From Nakamurella antarctica (GTDB lineage: Bacteria; Actinomycetota; Actinomycetes; Mycobacteriales; Nakamurellaceae), in assembly GCF_003860405.1 (NCBI RefSeq), contig NZ_CP034170.1, forward strand, positions 248,001 through 312,000: DNA of 64,000 nt. The letters are read 5' to 3'. The first letter of the stretch is position 1. Every line of letters begins with the position of its first letter. This document shows positions 30,708 to 40,528 of this stretch, piece by piece. Under the pieces are notes generated by a model. That model worked only from the letters and a program-made list of their open reading frames with translations. It was not told where the DNA came from and ran no database searches. Made by a program: the position numbers and the translations under genes.

Positions 30708-31949
30708 ATGTCAACACCGTGGTTCGGGCGCCGGAACAGAAGTCCCGAAGACCTAGCCGCTGCAGAGTCCGCCCGCGACGGCGCTGTTGCCGCATTCCTG
30801 GACCTGGACACCCGGCAGAGCTACATAACCGATGCGCTGCGGCCGCTGCAGAGCTCAGACCCGATGACGGCGGCGAGCGCTATTCTTGCCGCTTGGAAAA
30901 AGGTCGAACAGAAATGTTTTGACGCCAACTCGCAATACTTGACGATCTCGCAGCAGTACGCGCTGGAGGATGCGCTGGGGCAGCCGACTGCCGTGGAGCT
31001 GCCAGTCGCTGCACAAGCCTTCGCCAATACCCACCGAACCTTGGCCCAGGCCGCAACCGCGATCAACGATTTTTACACTGACAACCGCCGCGCCCTCGAC
31101 CAAGCGCGCAGTGCTGCGTCGGAGATCCCGAAACTAGCTGAAGCTGGTGTGGCTCAGGCGTTGTCGATTCGAGCGCGACTGACCGGGGTGCACAGTGACG
31201 TCGCGGGTTTTGCATCGGTGCGGGGGGCAGCTGCCGAGCTGGAAACCGGCGTCGCCGACCTCGACCGCGCGCTGGTGGCTGGCTCGCTGGAAGGTATCCA
31301 AGCAGCCACCGCAGCGATTACTGCAGCGGGTGAACAGATTGATGCGGCGGCGGCGGCAGCTCGCACCGCTGGTGATCGGGCAGCGACGGCCATTTCCTCC
31401 GTCCGCACCCGGATCAGTGCTGTCACCACTCGCACCGAACGGCTACCGGGCGTTCGGTCGATCCTGCTGCGCGAGTTCAGCGCCCCGAACTCGGCGGATC
31501 TTGCAGGCAATGTCGAGGTTGCGGCGCGCGAATTGGCCGCGGGCGAACACGCGTGGGAAGAGGCGTCACAAGCGCTTCGCTCGGGCGATGCGGAGAAATC
31601 ACTGAGCCTGCTTGCAGATTCTCGCGAGCACCTCCATGCTGCAAGCCAGGCATGTGACGACGTCACGAACCGGCTGGAAACGCTGAAAGCAGTCAAGGCG
31701 GACCCGAGCGGCCCCGAACGTCAAACCAGGTTCCGAATCCGAGATGCACAGCGTCTGGTCGTGGACCGCGGCCTCACCAGCCAATGGGGTTCGGTGCTGG
31801 ATGCGCAGTCCGCGCGGGTCGACCGCGCACTCCACGCTTTGACAGGGGTGCACCCGGACTATTGGGCGTACGTCCGCGAATTGGACGCGGTGACAGAGTT
31901 CGTCAAGGGTGTCGTTGAGCGAATCAGAGAGCAAGCCCGACACAGCTAG
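30708..31949 (+). CDS. Helical (coiled-coil) protein in the Ter module
   Basis: About 413 residues, Ala/Arg/Glu-rich and helical throughout, with long segments like coiled coil (for example ATAAITAAGEQIDAAAAAAR), and no membrane segment. No enzyme motif is recognised. The C-terminus is more conserved-looking (WGSVLDAQSARVDRALHAL, HPDYWAYVRELD). GTG at 30696 is an alternative start; ATG is given with GAGG two bases ahead. Its place between terD and the ATP-grasp gene suggests a structural or partner role in the Ter complex. Confidence 0.75.
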   Translation: MSTPWFGRRNRSPEDLAAAESARDGAVAAFLDLDTRQSYITDALRPLQSSDPMTAASAILAAWKKVEQKCFDANSQYLTISQQYALEDALGQPTAVELPVAAQAFANTHRTLAQAATAINDFYTDNRRALDQARSAASEIPKLAEAGVAQALSIRARLTGVHSDVAGFASVRGAAAELETGVADLDRALVAGSLEGIQAATAAITAAGEQIDAAAAAARTAGDRAATAISSVRTRISAVTTRTERLPGVRSILLREFSAPNSADLAGNVEVAARELAAGEHAWEEASQALRSGDAEKSLSLLADSREHLHAASQACDDVTNRLETLKAVKADPSGPERQTRFRIRDAQRLVVDRGLTSQWGSVLDAQSARVDRALHALTGVHPDYWAYVRELDAVTEFVKGVVERIREQARHS

Positions 31950-31952
31950 TCA

Positions 31953-32981
31953 TCATATTTTGGAACCCATCTCCACCGATGACGACACCGTGACGTAGCG
32001 AGCACCCAAGACCGGCTTGAGTTCTTCCTGTTCCTCGCCCAGAGCGAGCTTGACCGCGGCCCAGGGCATGTTCAGTTTGGCCATCGCTGTTTGATAGAGG
32101 CCACCGGAGGGGCGGGTGTTGATTTCGAGCAAAACCGCCTGCCCCTGCCATTGGCGAAATTGGACATTGACTAATCCGTCCAGACCGAACTCGGCCACCA
32201 GCAACCGGGCGGCCTGCATGGTCTCTTCCGGTGCGCTGAGGAATCGGTCTCGACCGACTTTGGAGCGGGGGACTGCCACTACCGTTTTGCCGTGGTCGGC
32301 CAGCACGTCGACACTCACTTCGGGACTGTCCAAATAGGGCATGACCAGCAGCGGGTTGATCGAGACACCCGAATCCTGTGCCTGTTTCAAAGCGAAGACG
32401 AACTGAGCAGCGGTGGCCGTCGGATTCAACGGTCCCATCAGCTCGGTGAGCGTGGGCTCGTTTTCGGCAATGAATCGGACCCCGTCGGCTCCGACACCGC
32501 GAGCGGGTTTTACTACGATCGGCTTGCCGAGGGGACGAAGGTCCTCCAGTGCCTGTTCAAACTCTGCGACACAAGCTACTTTTCGCCAGGGTGGGACCAG
32601 TTCGTAATGCTCACCGAGGGCCTGGTAGGTGGCGCATTTATCGGTGAGCAACTCGATGGACTCCGCACTGGGGCAGATTACCGCGACACCCATTTCGGCA
32701 AACTCGTTGGCCCGCAACGCGATGGCGAGCTGTTCGTAGACGGGAAGGAAGACCTTGATCCGGTGGTCCCGGCAAAACTGAAGGGCGTAGTCCACATAGG
32801 CCGAACCTGTCAGTGTCGACTCCATGAACCGGTGGTCGCACCCGGTCAGCATGGGCGAAGCGGCGTCCTTGTGACTGCCGTAGAGGGTGATTTTCCGCCT
32901 GTCCGGGTTGTTACGAAGCAGCTCCAAGACATGCACCGTGGTGGCATAATTGCGGTTGAGCCAAATAGCGAGACTGGGCAC
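31953..32981 (-). CDS. ATP-grasp enzyme of the Ter-linked module
   Basis: 342 residues. N-terminal pre-ATP-grasp Rossmann-like domain (MPSLAIWLNRNYATTVHVLELL), then the ATP-grasp core: PIVVKPARGVGADGV (ATP loop and Lys), LLVMPYLDSPEVSVDVL, and the Mg2+ site VLLEINTRPSGG. It would ligate an acid to an amine with ATP. In known Ter clusters this family is paired with PRTases, a CitE-like protein and a HAD phosphatase. Divergent from that four-gene operon, 129 bases away. Confidence 0.88.
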   Translation of the reverse strand: MPSLAIWLNRNYATTVHVLELLRNNPDRRKITLYGSHKDAASPMLTGCDHRFMESTLTGSAYVDYALQFCRDHRIKVFLPVYEQLAIALRANEFAEMGVAVICPSAESIELLTDKCATYQALGEHYELVPPWRKVACVAEFEQALEDLRPLGKPIVVKPARGVGADGVRFIAENEPTLTELMGPLNPTATAAQFVFALKQAQDSGVSINPLLVMPYLDSPEVSVDVLADHGKTVVAVPRSKVGRDRFLSAPEETMQAARLLVAEFGLDGLVNVQFRQWQGQAVLLEINTRPSGGLYQTAMAKLNMPWAAVKLALGEEQEELKPVLGARYVTVSSSVEMGSKI

Positions 32982-33110
32982 AATAACTCCTAGCCGTGGG
33001 CTGTGGGGGAAGTGAGCGTCGGTGGCAGTTTCTTGCCGTTGCCTTGCGGCGCCCTGCCGTACCCCTGCACTCGAAGCCTAGCGCTTTGGGTCCGTACCAG
33101 AAAGAAGCGC

Positions 33111-34259
33111 GTGCGCCACTTCGATCATTTAGACCCTGCCGTCCGTCAGGAGCTGTTCTACCTGGACCCGGCAGAGTTCAATCGGGACAGCGGCATCGAC
33201 CTGCTCGCTTCCGCGCTGGGGGCGACGTTGTATGTCCCCGGTACCCGCGAGAACCTCGTGGCGGCCATCCATCGACGCGCGAAGGCCGGGGTGCGCTCCA
33301 TCGTGATCGACCTCGAGGATGCTGTCGAAGACTCGCGTGTTGATGAGGCGATGAGTCACGCCATCGCCGCGATCACCGAGCTTTCGCAGACCGGCATAGA
33401 CGCGATGCTCTTCATTCGGGTGCGCACCGCGGAACATATCCAAGAACTTTCCGACCGGCTCACCGATGCCCGTGCCTTATACGGCTTCGTCATTCCAAAG
33501 TTTTCTCCGTGGACAGGGCAAGCATTTCTCGACGCAGCTGTGGAATGCGGTGTGGCACATGGACTTCGCATGCTGGTGATGCCCGTGATTGAAACCCCGG
33601 AAGCGATCTACCGCGAATCCCGCAACGCGACCCTTGCGGGTATTCGCGAGCTATTGAACAGGTATCGAGACAACGTGTTGGCGGTTCGCTTCGGCGCAAC
33701 TGACCTGTGCGGATTGTTCGGCATCCGCCGCGAACGCGACCTCACAATTTATGACGTCAAGGTGGTGGCTGACCTCATCTCCGACACGGTGAACCACCTC
33801 GGCCGTGGCGACGACTCCAGCTTTCTGATCACTGGCCCAGTGTGGGAGTACTTCGCCACGCACGAACGCCTCTTCCGCCCCCAACTGCGAACCACACCCT
33901 TTATGGACCACGACGCGCAGGCGCTCCGGCACAGCCTGATCACCAAGGACTTCGACGACTTGATCCGGGAAGCGTTGCTGGACAGGGCGAACGGCTTGCA
34001 TGGCAAGACCGTGATCCACCCTTCCCACGTCGCTCCCATTCATGCACTTTCTGTCATCTCATTTGAGGAGTACACCGATGCGGTGGAAATTTTGGAATCC
34101 GGCACCGGTGCCAAGGCTTCGACGTATCGGGACAAGATGAACGAGGCGGGCCCCCACCGGTATTGGGCAGAGCAAGTATTACGGCGAGCCAGCGCGTTTG
34201 GGGTTGCCAGCGAGCAGACTTCGTTTGTCGATGTGCTGTCAGCCTTGGTCAGCGCGTGA
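33111..34259 (+). CDS. CitE/HpcH-like TIM-barrel protein of the Ter module
   Basis: 382 residues from the GTG at 33111; the in-frame ORF upstream is not conserved. Family motifs: GATLYVPGTRENL, IVIDLEDAVEDSRVDEA (Mg2+-binding Asp/Glu), ALYGFVIPKF, VMPVIETPEAIY and VRFGATDLCGLFGI. A C-terminal part carries GKTVIHPSHVAPIHAL. Likely cleaves or forms a C-C bond of an acyl or keto acid with Mg2+. First of four genes joined by 4-, 4- and 1-base stop-start overlaps. Confidence 0.9.
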   Translation: MRHFDHLDPAVRQELFYLDPAEFNRDSGIDLLASALGATLYVPGTRENLVAAIHRRAKAGVRSIVIDLEDAVEDSRVDEAMSHAIAAITELSQTGIDAMLFIRVRTAEHIQELSDRLTDARALYGFVIPKFSPWTGQAFLDAAVECGVAHGLRMLVMPVIETPEAIYRESRNATLAGIRELLNRYRDNVLAVRFGATDLCGLFGIRRERDLTIYDVKVVADLISDTVNHLGRGDDSSFLITGPVWEYFATHERLFRPQLRTTPFMDHDAQALRHSLITKDFDDLIREALLDRANGLHGKTVIHPSHVAPIHALSVISFEEYTDAVEILESGTGAKASTYRDKMNEAGPHRYWAEQVLRRASAFGVASEQTSFVDVLSALVSA

Positions 34260-35689
34260 GTGAACGTCCCGCGGTTCAGGCCGCAGCCCCCCGGCATGCC
34301 GAGCAATGGGTGCAGCGCATGTTCGGGGTCGGGCTGACGACGGGCGATTCGCAGCTTGGCTGGGCGCTGAGTGACCTGGTCGGGCTCGCACTACGACGAA
34401 ACCCGCGTCGCGCACACCTGCTGGTTTCGTCGATTCTCGGCAAACACGTCCCTGTAGATCCTGATCTGGTCCACGGCACGGGGATGTTGCTGGGTGCGCT
34501 GGTGTCCTACTCGCTTGCAGGCGTTGAGCTGCCGGAAGACGTGAAAACAGTTGCAGTAGAGGCATTATCGGGTGCAAAGCCGGACGGTTTGGTCAGGCTG
34601 TTGGAACGGCCAGCCTTCGATCACCCCGACGTGTTGGTGGTCGGATTTGCCGAGACGGCCACCGGGCTGGGGCATTGCGTGGCCCAGGCTCTTGGCGCTG
34701 GCGTGTACTTGCACTCGACCCGCCGCGCCGTGCCGGGCGTGCAGGTGGTGGGCACGTTTCAGGAGGGACACTCACACGCGACTGATCACCTACTTCAACC
34801 CCTGCCAGGGACGATGTTATCGCCGGCTGGCGTGATGGTGCTCGTCGACGACGAGTTCTCCACGGGGAAGACTGCTATGGAGACCATCGCCGAAATGCAT
34901 CGGCTCTTCCCTCGACCGCACTACGTGGTAGCAGCGCTCGTGGACCTACGGGCCAGCAGCGACCAGGAGGCGATGGCGTCATTCGCGACGCAGCTTGGTA
35001 TCCAGATCGACGTGGTGGCAATCGTTTCCGGGAGTGTGGACCTGCCTCTCGGATTAGCGGCTGCTGCGGCGGCACATATCGCGACTGCAGGTGTCAGCAT
35101 CGTTCGGGCTGGGTTGCTGCCAGTGCAGCAGGAACGGGCCCGTCCGTACACGGAGTTGCGCTTGCCCTGGCCCGCGACGGTCCCGGACGGCGGCAGGCAC
35201 GGCTTCCTGCTCACCGACCGGGAGCCTTTCGAGATTGCTCTTGAAGCAGCGAGTGCGATTCTGCTGCAGGCGCTCTCGCCTCACGCCCACCATGTGCTGG
35301 TGCTGGGAACCGAGGAGCTGATGTACCTGCCGATGCGGCTGGCTGGGGCGATCAGTAGTACCCCTGGCCACATCTGCAGATTCCAAACCACCACCCGCTC
35401 GCCGATCCACGTCGAAGATGCGGACGGATATCCAGTTCGTCGCGGATTCGCTTTTGAATCCCCCGAGAAAGATCCGGCAGCCCATCGCTACCTCTACAAC
35501 GCGGATTGGGACGGCGCGGAGGCGGATGCCATCGTGCTGGTGATCGACGAGGCGATGGACACCGTGGATCTGCGCAGCGAGCATGGGTTGCTGCCGGTCC
35601 TGGAGTCTGTCGGAGTCCCAGTGGTGCTGGCAATCGTGACCGGCGCTTCCCCCGAGGCCCTTGGCCAGAATCGAATTGCTCACTCATGA
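34256..35689 (+). CDS. Phosphoribosyltransferase with TRSP domain
   Basis: 477 residues; GTG start overlaps the previous stop (GTGA). PRTase fold with PRPP loop VMVLVDDEFSTGKTAMETI and hood segment GFAETATGLGHCVAQALG. A C-terminal TRSP domain shows the name-giving motif TTTRSPIHV plus GFAFESPEKDP. In Ter systems such PRTase-TRSP proteins are predicted to make a nucleoside-like compound. The base or acceptor is unknown. Confidence 0.9.
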   Translation: MSERPAVQAAAPRHAEQWVQRMFGVGLTTGDSQLGWALSDLVGLALRRNPRRAHLLVSSILGKHVPVDPDLVHGTGMLLGALVSYSLAGVELPEDVKTVAVEALSGAKPDGLVRLLERPAFDHPDVLVVGFAETATGLGHCVAQALGAGVYLHSTRRAVPGVQVVGTFQEGHSHATDHLLQPLPGTMLSPAGVMVLVDDEFSTGKTAMETIAEMHRLFPRPHYVVAALVDLRASSDQEAMASFATQLGIQIDVVAIVSGSVDLPLGLAAAAAAHIATAGVSIVRAGLLPVQQERARPYTELRLPWPATVPDGGRHGFLLTDREPFEIALEAASAILLQALSPHAHHVLVLGTEELMYLPMRLAGAISSTPGHICRFQTTTRSPIHVEDADGYPVRRGFAFESPEKDPAAHRYLYNADWDGAEADAIVLVIDEAMDTVDLRSEHGLLPVLESVGVPVVLAIVTGASPEALGQNRIAHS

Positions 35690-36843
35690 CGGATAAAACG
35701 CTGCTTCCCGCGCCACTTTTCGGCCCCGAGTTCGGGTCGTACGCACCCGACGAGGTGGCGTGGCTCCTCAAGGACCTGTCCGCGGTGGATCTGGAAGCAG
35801 ACATCGCCGAGCGGGAGCAGCAGATTCAATCGGGGAGGGCGCACTACGCAGAGTCACTGCCGATCGAATACCAGCCGGATCAGCAGTACCAGGAGCTGTT
35901 CGAGTCGGTGCTTGCGCAGAGTGCCCCCAGATTGGCGACGGCCGTCGGGCTGATAACGGAGCTGGTGTTGGCAGAGCGCGGCTCCGATATCGTGCTGGTC
36001 TCGCTGGCCCGAGCCGGCACGCCGGTGGGTATTTTGATGAAGCGGTGGGCGGCACACACCTACGGATTGAATCTGCCGCATTATGCGGTGTCGATTGTGC
36101 GTGGCCGCGGCATCGACCGGGTGGCATTGGAATACCTTGCGGCACATCACGATCCGGCGAGCATCGTCTTCGTCGACGGGTGGACGGGCAAGGGTGCGAT
36201 CGCTCGGGAGCTGGCGGAGGCACTCGACGCGGTGGCTAGGCAGGGTGGTCCTCGGTTCAATGCACGGCTCGCCGTCCTCGCCGACCCGGGTAGTTGCGTC
36301 ACTGACTATGGGACTCGGGACGATTTCCTGATCGCCTCGGCGTGTCTGAATTCCACGGTATCCGGACTGATTTCTCGAACAGTGTTGAACAATGCGCTCA
36401 TCGGCCCGGGTGAATTTCACGGTGCGAAGTTCTACTCCGAGCTCGCTGCCAGCGACAGGTCGGTTGCGTTTCTCGATGCGGTGGGCGCCGAGTTCGGTTC
36501 CGTATCCACGGATGTCGTGTCTGCGCTGCCCGGGTTGCTAGCCAGCGATCGAACGCCGACATGGGCCGGCTGGGCAGCGGTGGACAAAATACGCGCTGAC
36601 TACGGGATCGAATCTGTGAACTTTGTCAAGCCGGGAGTGGGGGAGACCACCCGGGTATTGCTGCGGCGAGTGCCCTGGCGGATTCTGGTGAGGGTTGCGA
36701 AAGCGCTTGACCACGAACACATTCGGCTCCTGGCAGCCGCCCGGGGTGTGCCCGTTGAAGTGATTCCGGACTTACCCTACGCCTGCGTCGGGTTGATCCG
36801 GACCCTGCCCACCGATACCGCCGCCGAACGAGGAGAAGCCTGA
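35686..36843 (+). CDS. StiP/PRTase-like protein of the Ter module
   Basis: 385 residues; ATG overlaps the previous stop (ATGA). It has a PRTase-like core: IVLVSLARAGTPVGILMKRW, YAVSIVRGRGIDRVAL, and VFVDGWTGKGAIARELAEAL (PRPP-type loop). Often annotated as cysteine protease StiP or PRTase_1; the loop motif argues for a phosphoribosyltransferase. The C-terminal region (NFVKPGVGETTRVLLRR) resembles partner-binding parts of the family. Confidence 0.88.
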   Translation: MTDKTLLPAPLFGPEFGSYAPDEVAWLLKDLSAVDLEADIAEREQQIQSGRAHYAESLPIEYQPDQQYQELFESVLAQSAPRLATAVGLITELVLAERGSDIVLVSLARAGTPVGILMKRWAAHTYGLNLPHYAVSIVRGRGIDRVALEYLAAHHDPASIVFVDGWTGKGAIARELAEALDAVARQGGPRFNARLAVLADPGSCVTDYGTRDDFLIASACLNSTVSGLISRTVLNNALIGPGEFHGAKFYSELAASDRSVAFLDAVGAEFGSVSTDVVSALPGLLASDRTPTWAGWAAVDKIRADYGIESVNFVKPGVGETTRVLLRRVPWRILVRVAKALDHEHIRLLAAARGVPVEVIPDLPYACVGLIRTLPTDTAAERGEA

Positions 36844-37664
36844 TGCCGCGCCCCATGGTGGTCACCGACCTAGACCGCACCATGATTTTCTCACCCGCGG
36901 CACTTCAGTTCCCTGGCGCGGATATTGAGGCGCCGCAATTGGTGTCGGTGGAGGTGCTGGATGGTCGTCCCAGTGCGTTTATGACGGTGCGGGCCGCGGA
37001 GCAGCTGTCCGAGCTGTCCGCCCTCACCCAGGTGGTGCCGTGCACCACCCGCACGCTCGAGCAGTTCTCCAGGGTGCATCTACCCCTGTCCGATAATGGA
37101 CAGGACCGGTACGCGATCGCGAGCAACGGAGGGACGATCGTTGTCAACGGCCATCCCGACAAAGGCTGGCGCCGAAATTTGGAAAAATCGATCGCTGACT
37201 CGGCTGCTCCGTTGCACGAGATCAAAGACGAGATCAAGGCCCATATCAGTGATGATTGGGTGATTAAGCGACGCAGCGCGGATCACCTTTTTTGCTATCT
37301 GGTGGTCGACTTGGCGAAGGTCCCCGAAGGATTCATCGAGCAGTGGCGGCACTGGTGCGCAGAGCGCGGCTGGCGAATCTCCGTGCAGGGCCGCAAGATC
37401 TACTCGATCCCGGAGCAGCTCTCAAAGTCTGCGGCAATGCTGGAGGTTGCCGGGCGAACGGGTACCGACCATATGATCGCCGCTGGCGACGGTGGACTTG
37501 ATGCGGACATGCTAGAAGCAGCCGATCGTGGTATCCGGCCCAGGCACGGCGAACTAGCGCAGATGGACTGGAACCGGCCGCATGTCGACGTCACGCAAGC
37601 GTCCGGGGTGCTGGCTGGTGAGGAGATGGTGCGGTGGTTCGTCGACCAGGTGGACGCCTACTAG
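36843..37664 (+). CDS. HAD superfamily phosphatase of the Ter module
   Basis: 273 residues, HAD-IIB type. Motif I VVTDLDRTMI (DxD variant with the second Asp conserved), motif II CTTRTLEQF, Lys motif SKSAAMLEV, motif III-IV AAGDGGLDADML. The ATG shares one base with the previous stop (TGATG). Probably dephosphorylates the product of the two PRTases in the same operon. Confidence 0.9.
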   Translation: MPRPMVVTDLDRTMIFSPAALQFPGADIEAPQLVSVEVLDGRPSAFMTVRAAEQLSELSALTQVVPCTTRTLEQFSRVHLPLSDNGQDRYAIASNGGTIVVNGHPDKGWRRNLEKSIADSAAPLHEIKDEIKAHISDDWVIKRRSADHLFCYLVVDLAKVPEGFIEQWRHWCAERGWRISVQGRKIYSIPEQLSKSAAMLEVAGRTGTDHMIAAGDGGLDADMLEAADRGIRPRHGELAQMDWNRPHVDVTQASGVLAGEEMVRWFVDQVDAY

Positions 37665-37695
37665 CGCACCCGCTGCGAGGCCCGTCGGGCTTGGC

Positions 37696-38271
37696 TTAAA
37701 TGTTGACGCCGTAGTCGCGAGCGATGCCGCCCAGACCTGACGCGTAGCCCTGGCCGACCGCGCGAAACTTCCACTCGACGCCATTACGGTAGAGCTCGCC
37801 AAAAATCATCGCTGTCTCGGTGGAGGCGTCTTCGCCGAGGTCGAACCTGGCGATCTCGGAACCGCTGTTGCGATCCACCACACGGATAAAAGCGTTGCTG
37901 ACCTGGCCGAAGGACTGCGACCGGGCCAGTGCGTCGTGGATCGACACCGGAAAAACTATGGCGGCGACAGTAGCCGGAACCGCTGGCAGCGACACGTTGA
38001 TGCTTTCGTCGTCCCCTTCGCCCTCGCCTGTGAGGTTGTCGCCCGTGTGCTCGACGCTGCCGTCGGGAGAGCGGAGGTTGTTGTAGAAGACAAAATGTTG
38101 ATCGGAGAGAACTCGACGATCAGACCCGACCAGCAGCGCGCTGGCGTCCAAGTCGAAGTCGATGCCGGTGGTGGCGCGGACATCCCAGCCCAGACCGATG
38201 CTGACCTCGGTCAGGTTGGGCACCTGCTTGGTCAACGAGACGTTGCCGCCCTTAGCAAGGCTCACTGTCAT
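37696..38271 (-). CDS. terD: TerD family protein (copy 2)
   Basis: 191 residues, with [50 protein letters not shown] and [17 protein letters not shown] at 38271 chosen for family fit with AAAGGA 7 bases upstream. Converges on the HAD phosphatase, 31 bases apart. With copy 1 it brackets the ATP-grasp/PRTase set, so the two TerD genes mark the edges of the module. Confidence 0.95.
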   Translation of the reverse strand: MTVSLAKGGNVSLTKQVPNLTEVSIGLGWDVRATTGIDFDLDASALLVGSDRRVLSDQHFVFYNNLRSPDGSVEHTGDNLTGEGEGDDESINVSLPAVPATVAAIVFPVSIHDALARSQSFGQVSNAFIRVVDRNSGSEIARFDLGEDASTETAMIFGELYRNGVEWKFRAVGQGYASGLGGIARDYGVNI

Positions 38272-38377
38272 GGTGGGTGTCCTTTCATGGTCGCCCCGCT
38301 GAAGGGGCGAAGTGGTTGCCGAGTCGACCCTACCTGCGCCAGTCGTGAGGTCCCTGAGAGGTGGAGCAACTACGAGG

Positions 38378-39391
38378 TCAGACTTCCTCGGTCCACGCCA
38401 GCAACGCCTCAACAGGAAGGGCATTGATCACGCGGTCAGCACTGATTCCCGCCCGTTGCGCGCGATCTGCGCCATAGGCTTGGAAGTCCAGCTGGCCGGG
38501 GGCGTGCGCGTCCGTGTCGATACTGAACAAGCAGCCTGCCGCTACCGCTTCAGCGAGTAGCTCCATGGGCGGGTCGAGCCGCTCTGGGCGGCTGTTGATC
38601 TCGACCGCCACGGACTGTTCGGCGCAGGCGGCGAAGATCGCGGCAGAGTCGAACTGGCTCGGGGGTCGCTGCCCTCGCCCCCCGGCGATCAGTCGCCCCG
38701 TGCAGTGACCGAGGATGTCGGTGTGTGGGTTTTCGATAGCGGTGAGCATCCGAGCCGTCATGACGGCGCTGGTCGAGCGCAGCTTGGAATGTACTGAGGC
38801 GACAACGATATCGACCCTAGCCAGCAGCTCGTCGGTTTGATCGAGGGTGCCGTCCTCGTTGATATCGCACTCGATTCCGCTTAAAAGCCGGAATGGGGCG
38901 AGGCGCTCGTTGAGGGATGCCACGATGTCGAGCTGTTGCTCCAGCCGCTCGGCGGTGAGGCCGTGGGCGATCGTCAGGCGCGGCGAGTGGTCGGTCAACG
39001 CTAGGTACTCGTGGCCCAGTTCCAGGGCTGTGATGGCCATTTCCTCGATGGGGCTGCCGCCGTCGCTCCAGTCGCTGTGCGAATGCAGGTCGCCGCGCAG
39101 CGCTGCCAGCAGGTCTTCGCCGCCGCTGACCACAGGCGTTGCGTTGGCTTCCAGGTCGGCCAAATAGTCCGGGACCCGGCCAGCCACAGCCTGTTCCACC
39201 ACCAGCGCGGTCTTCGCACCAATGCCAGGTAGACCCGTAAGTGTGCCGGACCTTGCCTTCCGGGCGACATCTTGCGGACTCAGCTCGGCGATGGTGGTCG
39301 CCGCGGTTCGGAATGCTTTGACCCGGTAAGTGGGCGCCAATTGCCGTTCCAAGAGGAACGAAATTCTTCGTAGCGCTGCCACCGGGTCCAT
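38378..39391 (-). CDS. PHP-domain phosphoesterase with helix-hairpin-helix (PolX C-terminal like)
   Basis: 337 residues. An N-terminal HhH-like segment ([38 protein letters not shown]) precedes a PHP domain with [46 protein letters not shown] and DTDAHAP metal ligands. Resembles the C-terminal half of family X DNA polymerases without the polymerase. Divergent from a LigD-type polymerase gene, so a role in DNA end repair is plausible. Confidence 0.9.
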   Translation of the reverse strand: MDPVAALRRISFLLERQLAPTYRVKAFRTAATTIAELSPQDVARKARSGTLTGLPGIGAKTALVVEQAVAGRVPDYLADLEANATPVVSGGEDLLAALRGDLHSHSDWSDGGSPIEEMAITALELGHEYLALTDHSPRLTIAHGLTAERLEQQLDIVASLNERLAPFRLLSGIECDINEDGTLDQTDELLARVDIVVASVHSKLRSTSAVMTARMLTAIENPHTDILGHCTGRLIAGGRGQRPPSQFDSAAIFAACAEQSVAVEINSRPERLDPPMELLAEAVAAGCLFSIDTDAHAPGQLDFQAYGADRAQRAGISADRVINALPVEALLAWTEEV

Positions 39392-39477
39392 GCAGGCAAG
39401 GGTAGCGCCCGGGGCGGACGGGGGTATGAGGGGTGCGACGCCACGTGGGCACGGGTATGCGCAACTACGATCGGGCT

Positions 39478-40524
39478 ATGAGCGCAGCAAAGGTTCTCCA
39501 GGTGCCGGGCCCCGACGACGTGGTGCGGGAGGTGCGGATCTCCTCGCCGGACCGCGTCATGTGGACTGCCGAGTCCGCCGGGAAAGCCATCACCAAATGG
39601 GACCTGGCCACGTACGTCGCGTCGGTCGCCGAGCCGATGATGCGCGCTCTGGGCAACAGACCCGTGACGCTGCAACGCTTCCCAGACGGCGTCAAGGGGG
39701 AGATGTTTTATTCGAAGAACCCGCCTCGCGGTGTTCCGGCGTGGGCGAGGACCGTCATCTGCACCTATCCTTCGGCGCGCAGCCACCCGCAGCTCGTCGT
39801 GGACGAGATTGCCACCGCCATCTGGGCTGTCCAGATGGGCACGGTGACATTTCACCCGTGGCCGGTTCGCACGGAAAATAACGACAACCCGGACGAGTTT
39901 CGGATCGACCTTGATCCGCAACCCGGTCGGGCTTTCGCCGATGTCGTTGAGGCGGCCATGGCGCTGCGAGAAGTGATGCAAGGCATTGGTTTAACGCCTT
40001 TCGTGAAGACATCCGGCAACAGGGGACTGCACATCTTTGCGCGGATTGCACCAGACTACGAGTTTCTTGAAGTGCGGCATGGCGTCATTGGGGTGGCCAG
40101 GGAGCTGGAACGCAGATTGCCTGACCTGGTGACAACCGCGTGGTGGAAGGAGGAACGCGGAGACAAGATCTTCGTCGACTTCAACCAGGCCAGCCGCGAC
40201 CGCACCATAGCTTCCGCGTACAGCCCTCGCCCACTCGAGGGGGCGCCCGTGTCGATGCCGGTGGGCTGGACGCGCCTTGGCGACATCGCGCCGTTGGATT
40301 TCACAGTCCTCACCGTGCCGGCGATGGTGGCCGGGCACGGCGATGCCTGGGCCGAGATGGACGATTCCGTAGGCGATGTCGCGGGCGCCCTTGCTCTCTG
40401 GGAAGAAGACATCAGCGAAAGAGGCTTAGGTGAGATGAGTTTCCCGCCGGACTACCCGAAGATGCCCGGTGAGCCTCCCCGCGTCCAACCCAGCAAGAAG
40501 GTCGCGTCGCACTGGGATGAGTGA
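39478..40524 (+). CDS. Stand-alone LigD-type polymerase/primase (PolDom)
   Basis: 348 residues, archaeo-eukaryotic primase fold. GEMFYSKNPPRGVP, FRIDLDPQPG (catalytic Asp pair), VKTSGNRGLHIF (nucleotide-binding His) and RTIASAYSPRPL are diagnostic. No ligase domain is fused. ATG at 39478 is preferred because the family start follows. Converges, with a 4-base gap, on a LigC-type ligase, the same pairing as mycobacterial Rv3730c/Rv3731. No Ku is in the window. Confidence 0.92.
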   Translation: MSAAKVLQVPGPDDVVREVRISSPDRVMWTAESAGKAITKWDLATYVASVAEPMMRALGNRPVTLQRFPDGVKGEMFYSKNPPRGVPAWARTVICTYPSARSHPQLVVDEIATAIWAVQMGTVTFHPWPVRTENNDNPDEFRIDLDPQPGRAFADVVEAAMALREVMQGIGLTPFVKTSGNRGLHIFARIAPDYEFLEVRHGVIGVARELERRLPDLVTTAWWKEERGDKIFVDFNQASRDRTIASAYSPRPLEGAPVSMPVGWTRLGDIAPLDFTVLTVPAMVAGHGDAWAEMDDSVGDVAGALALWEEDISERGLGEMSFPPDYPKMPGEPPRVQPSKKVASHWDE

Positions 40525-40528
40525 CGGC

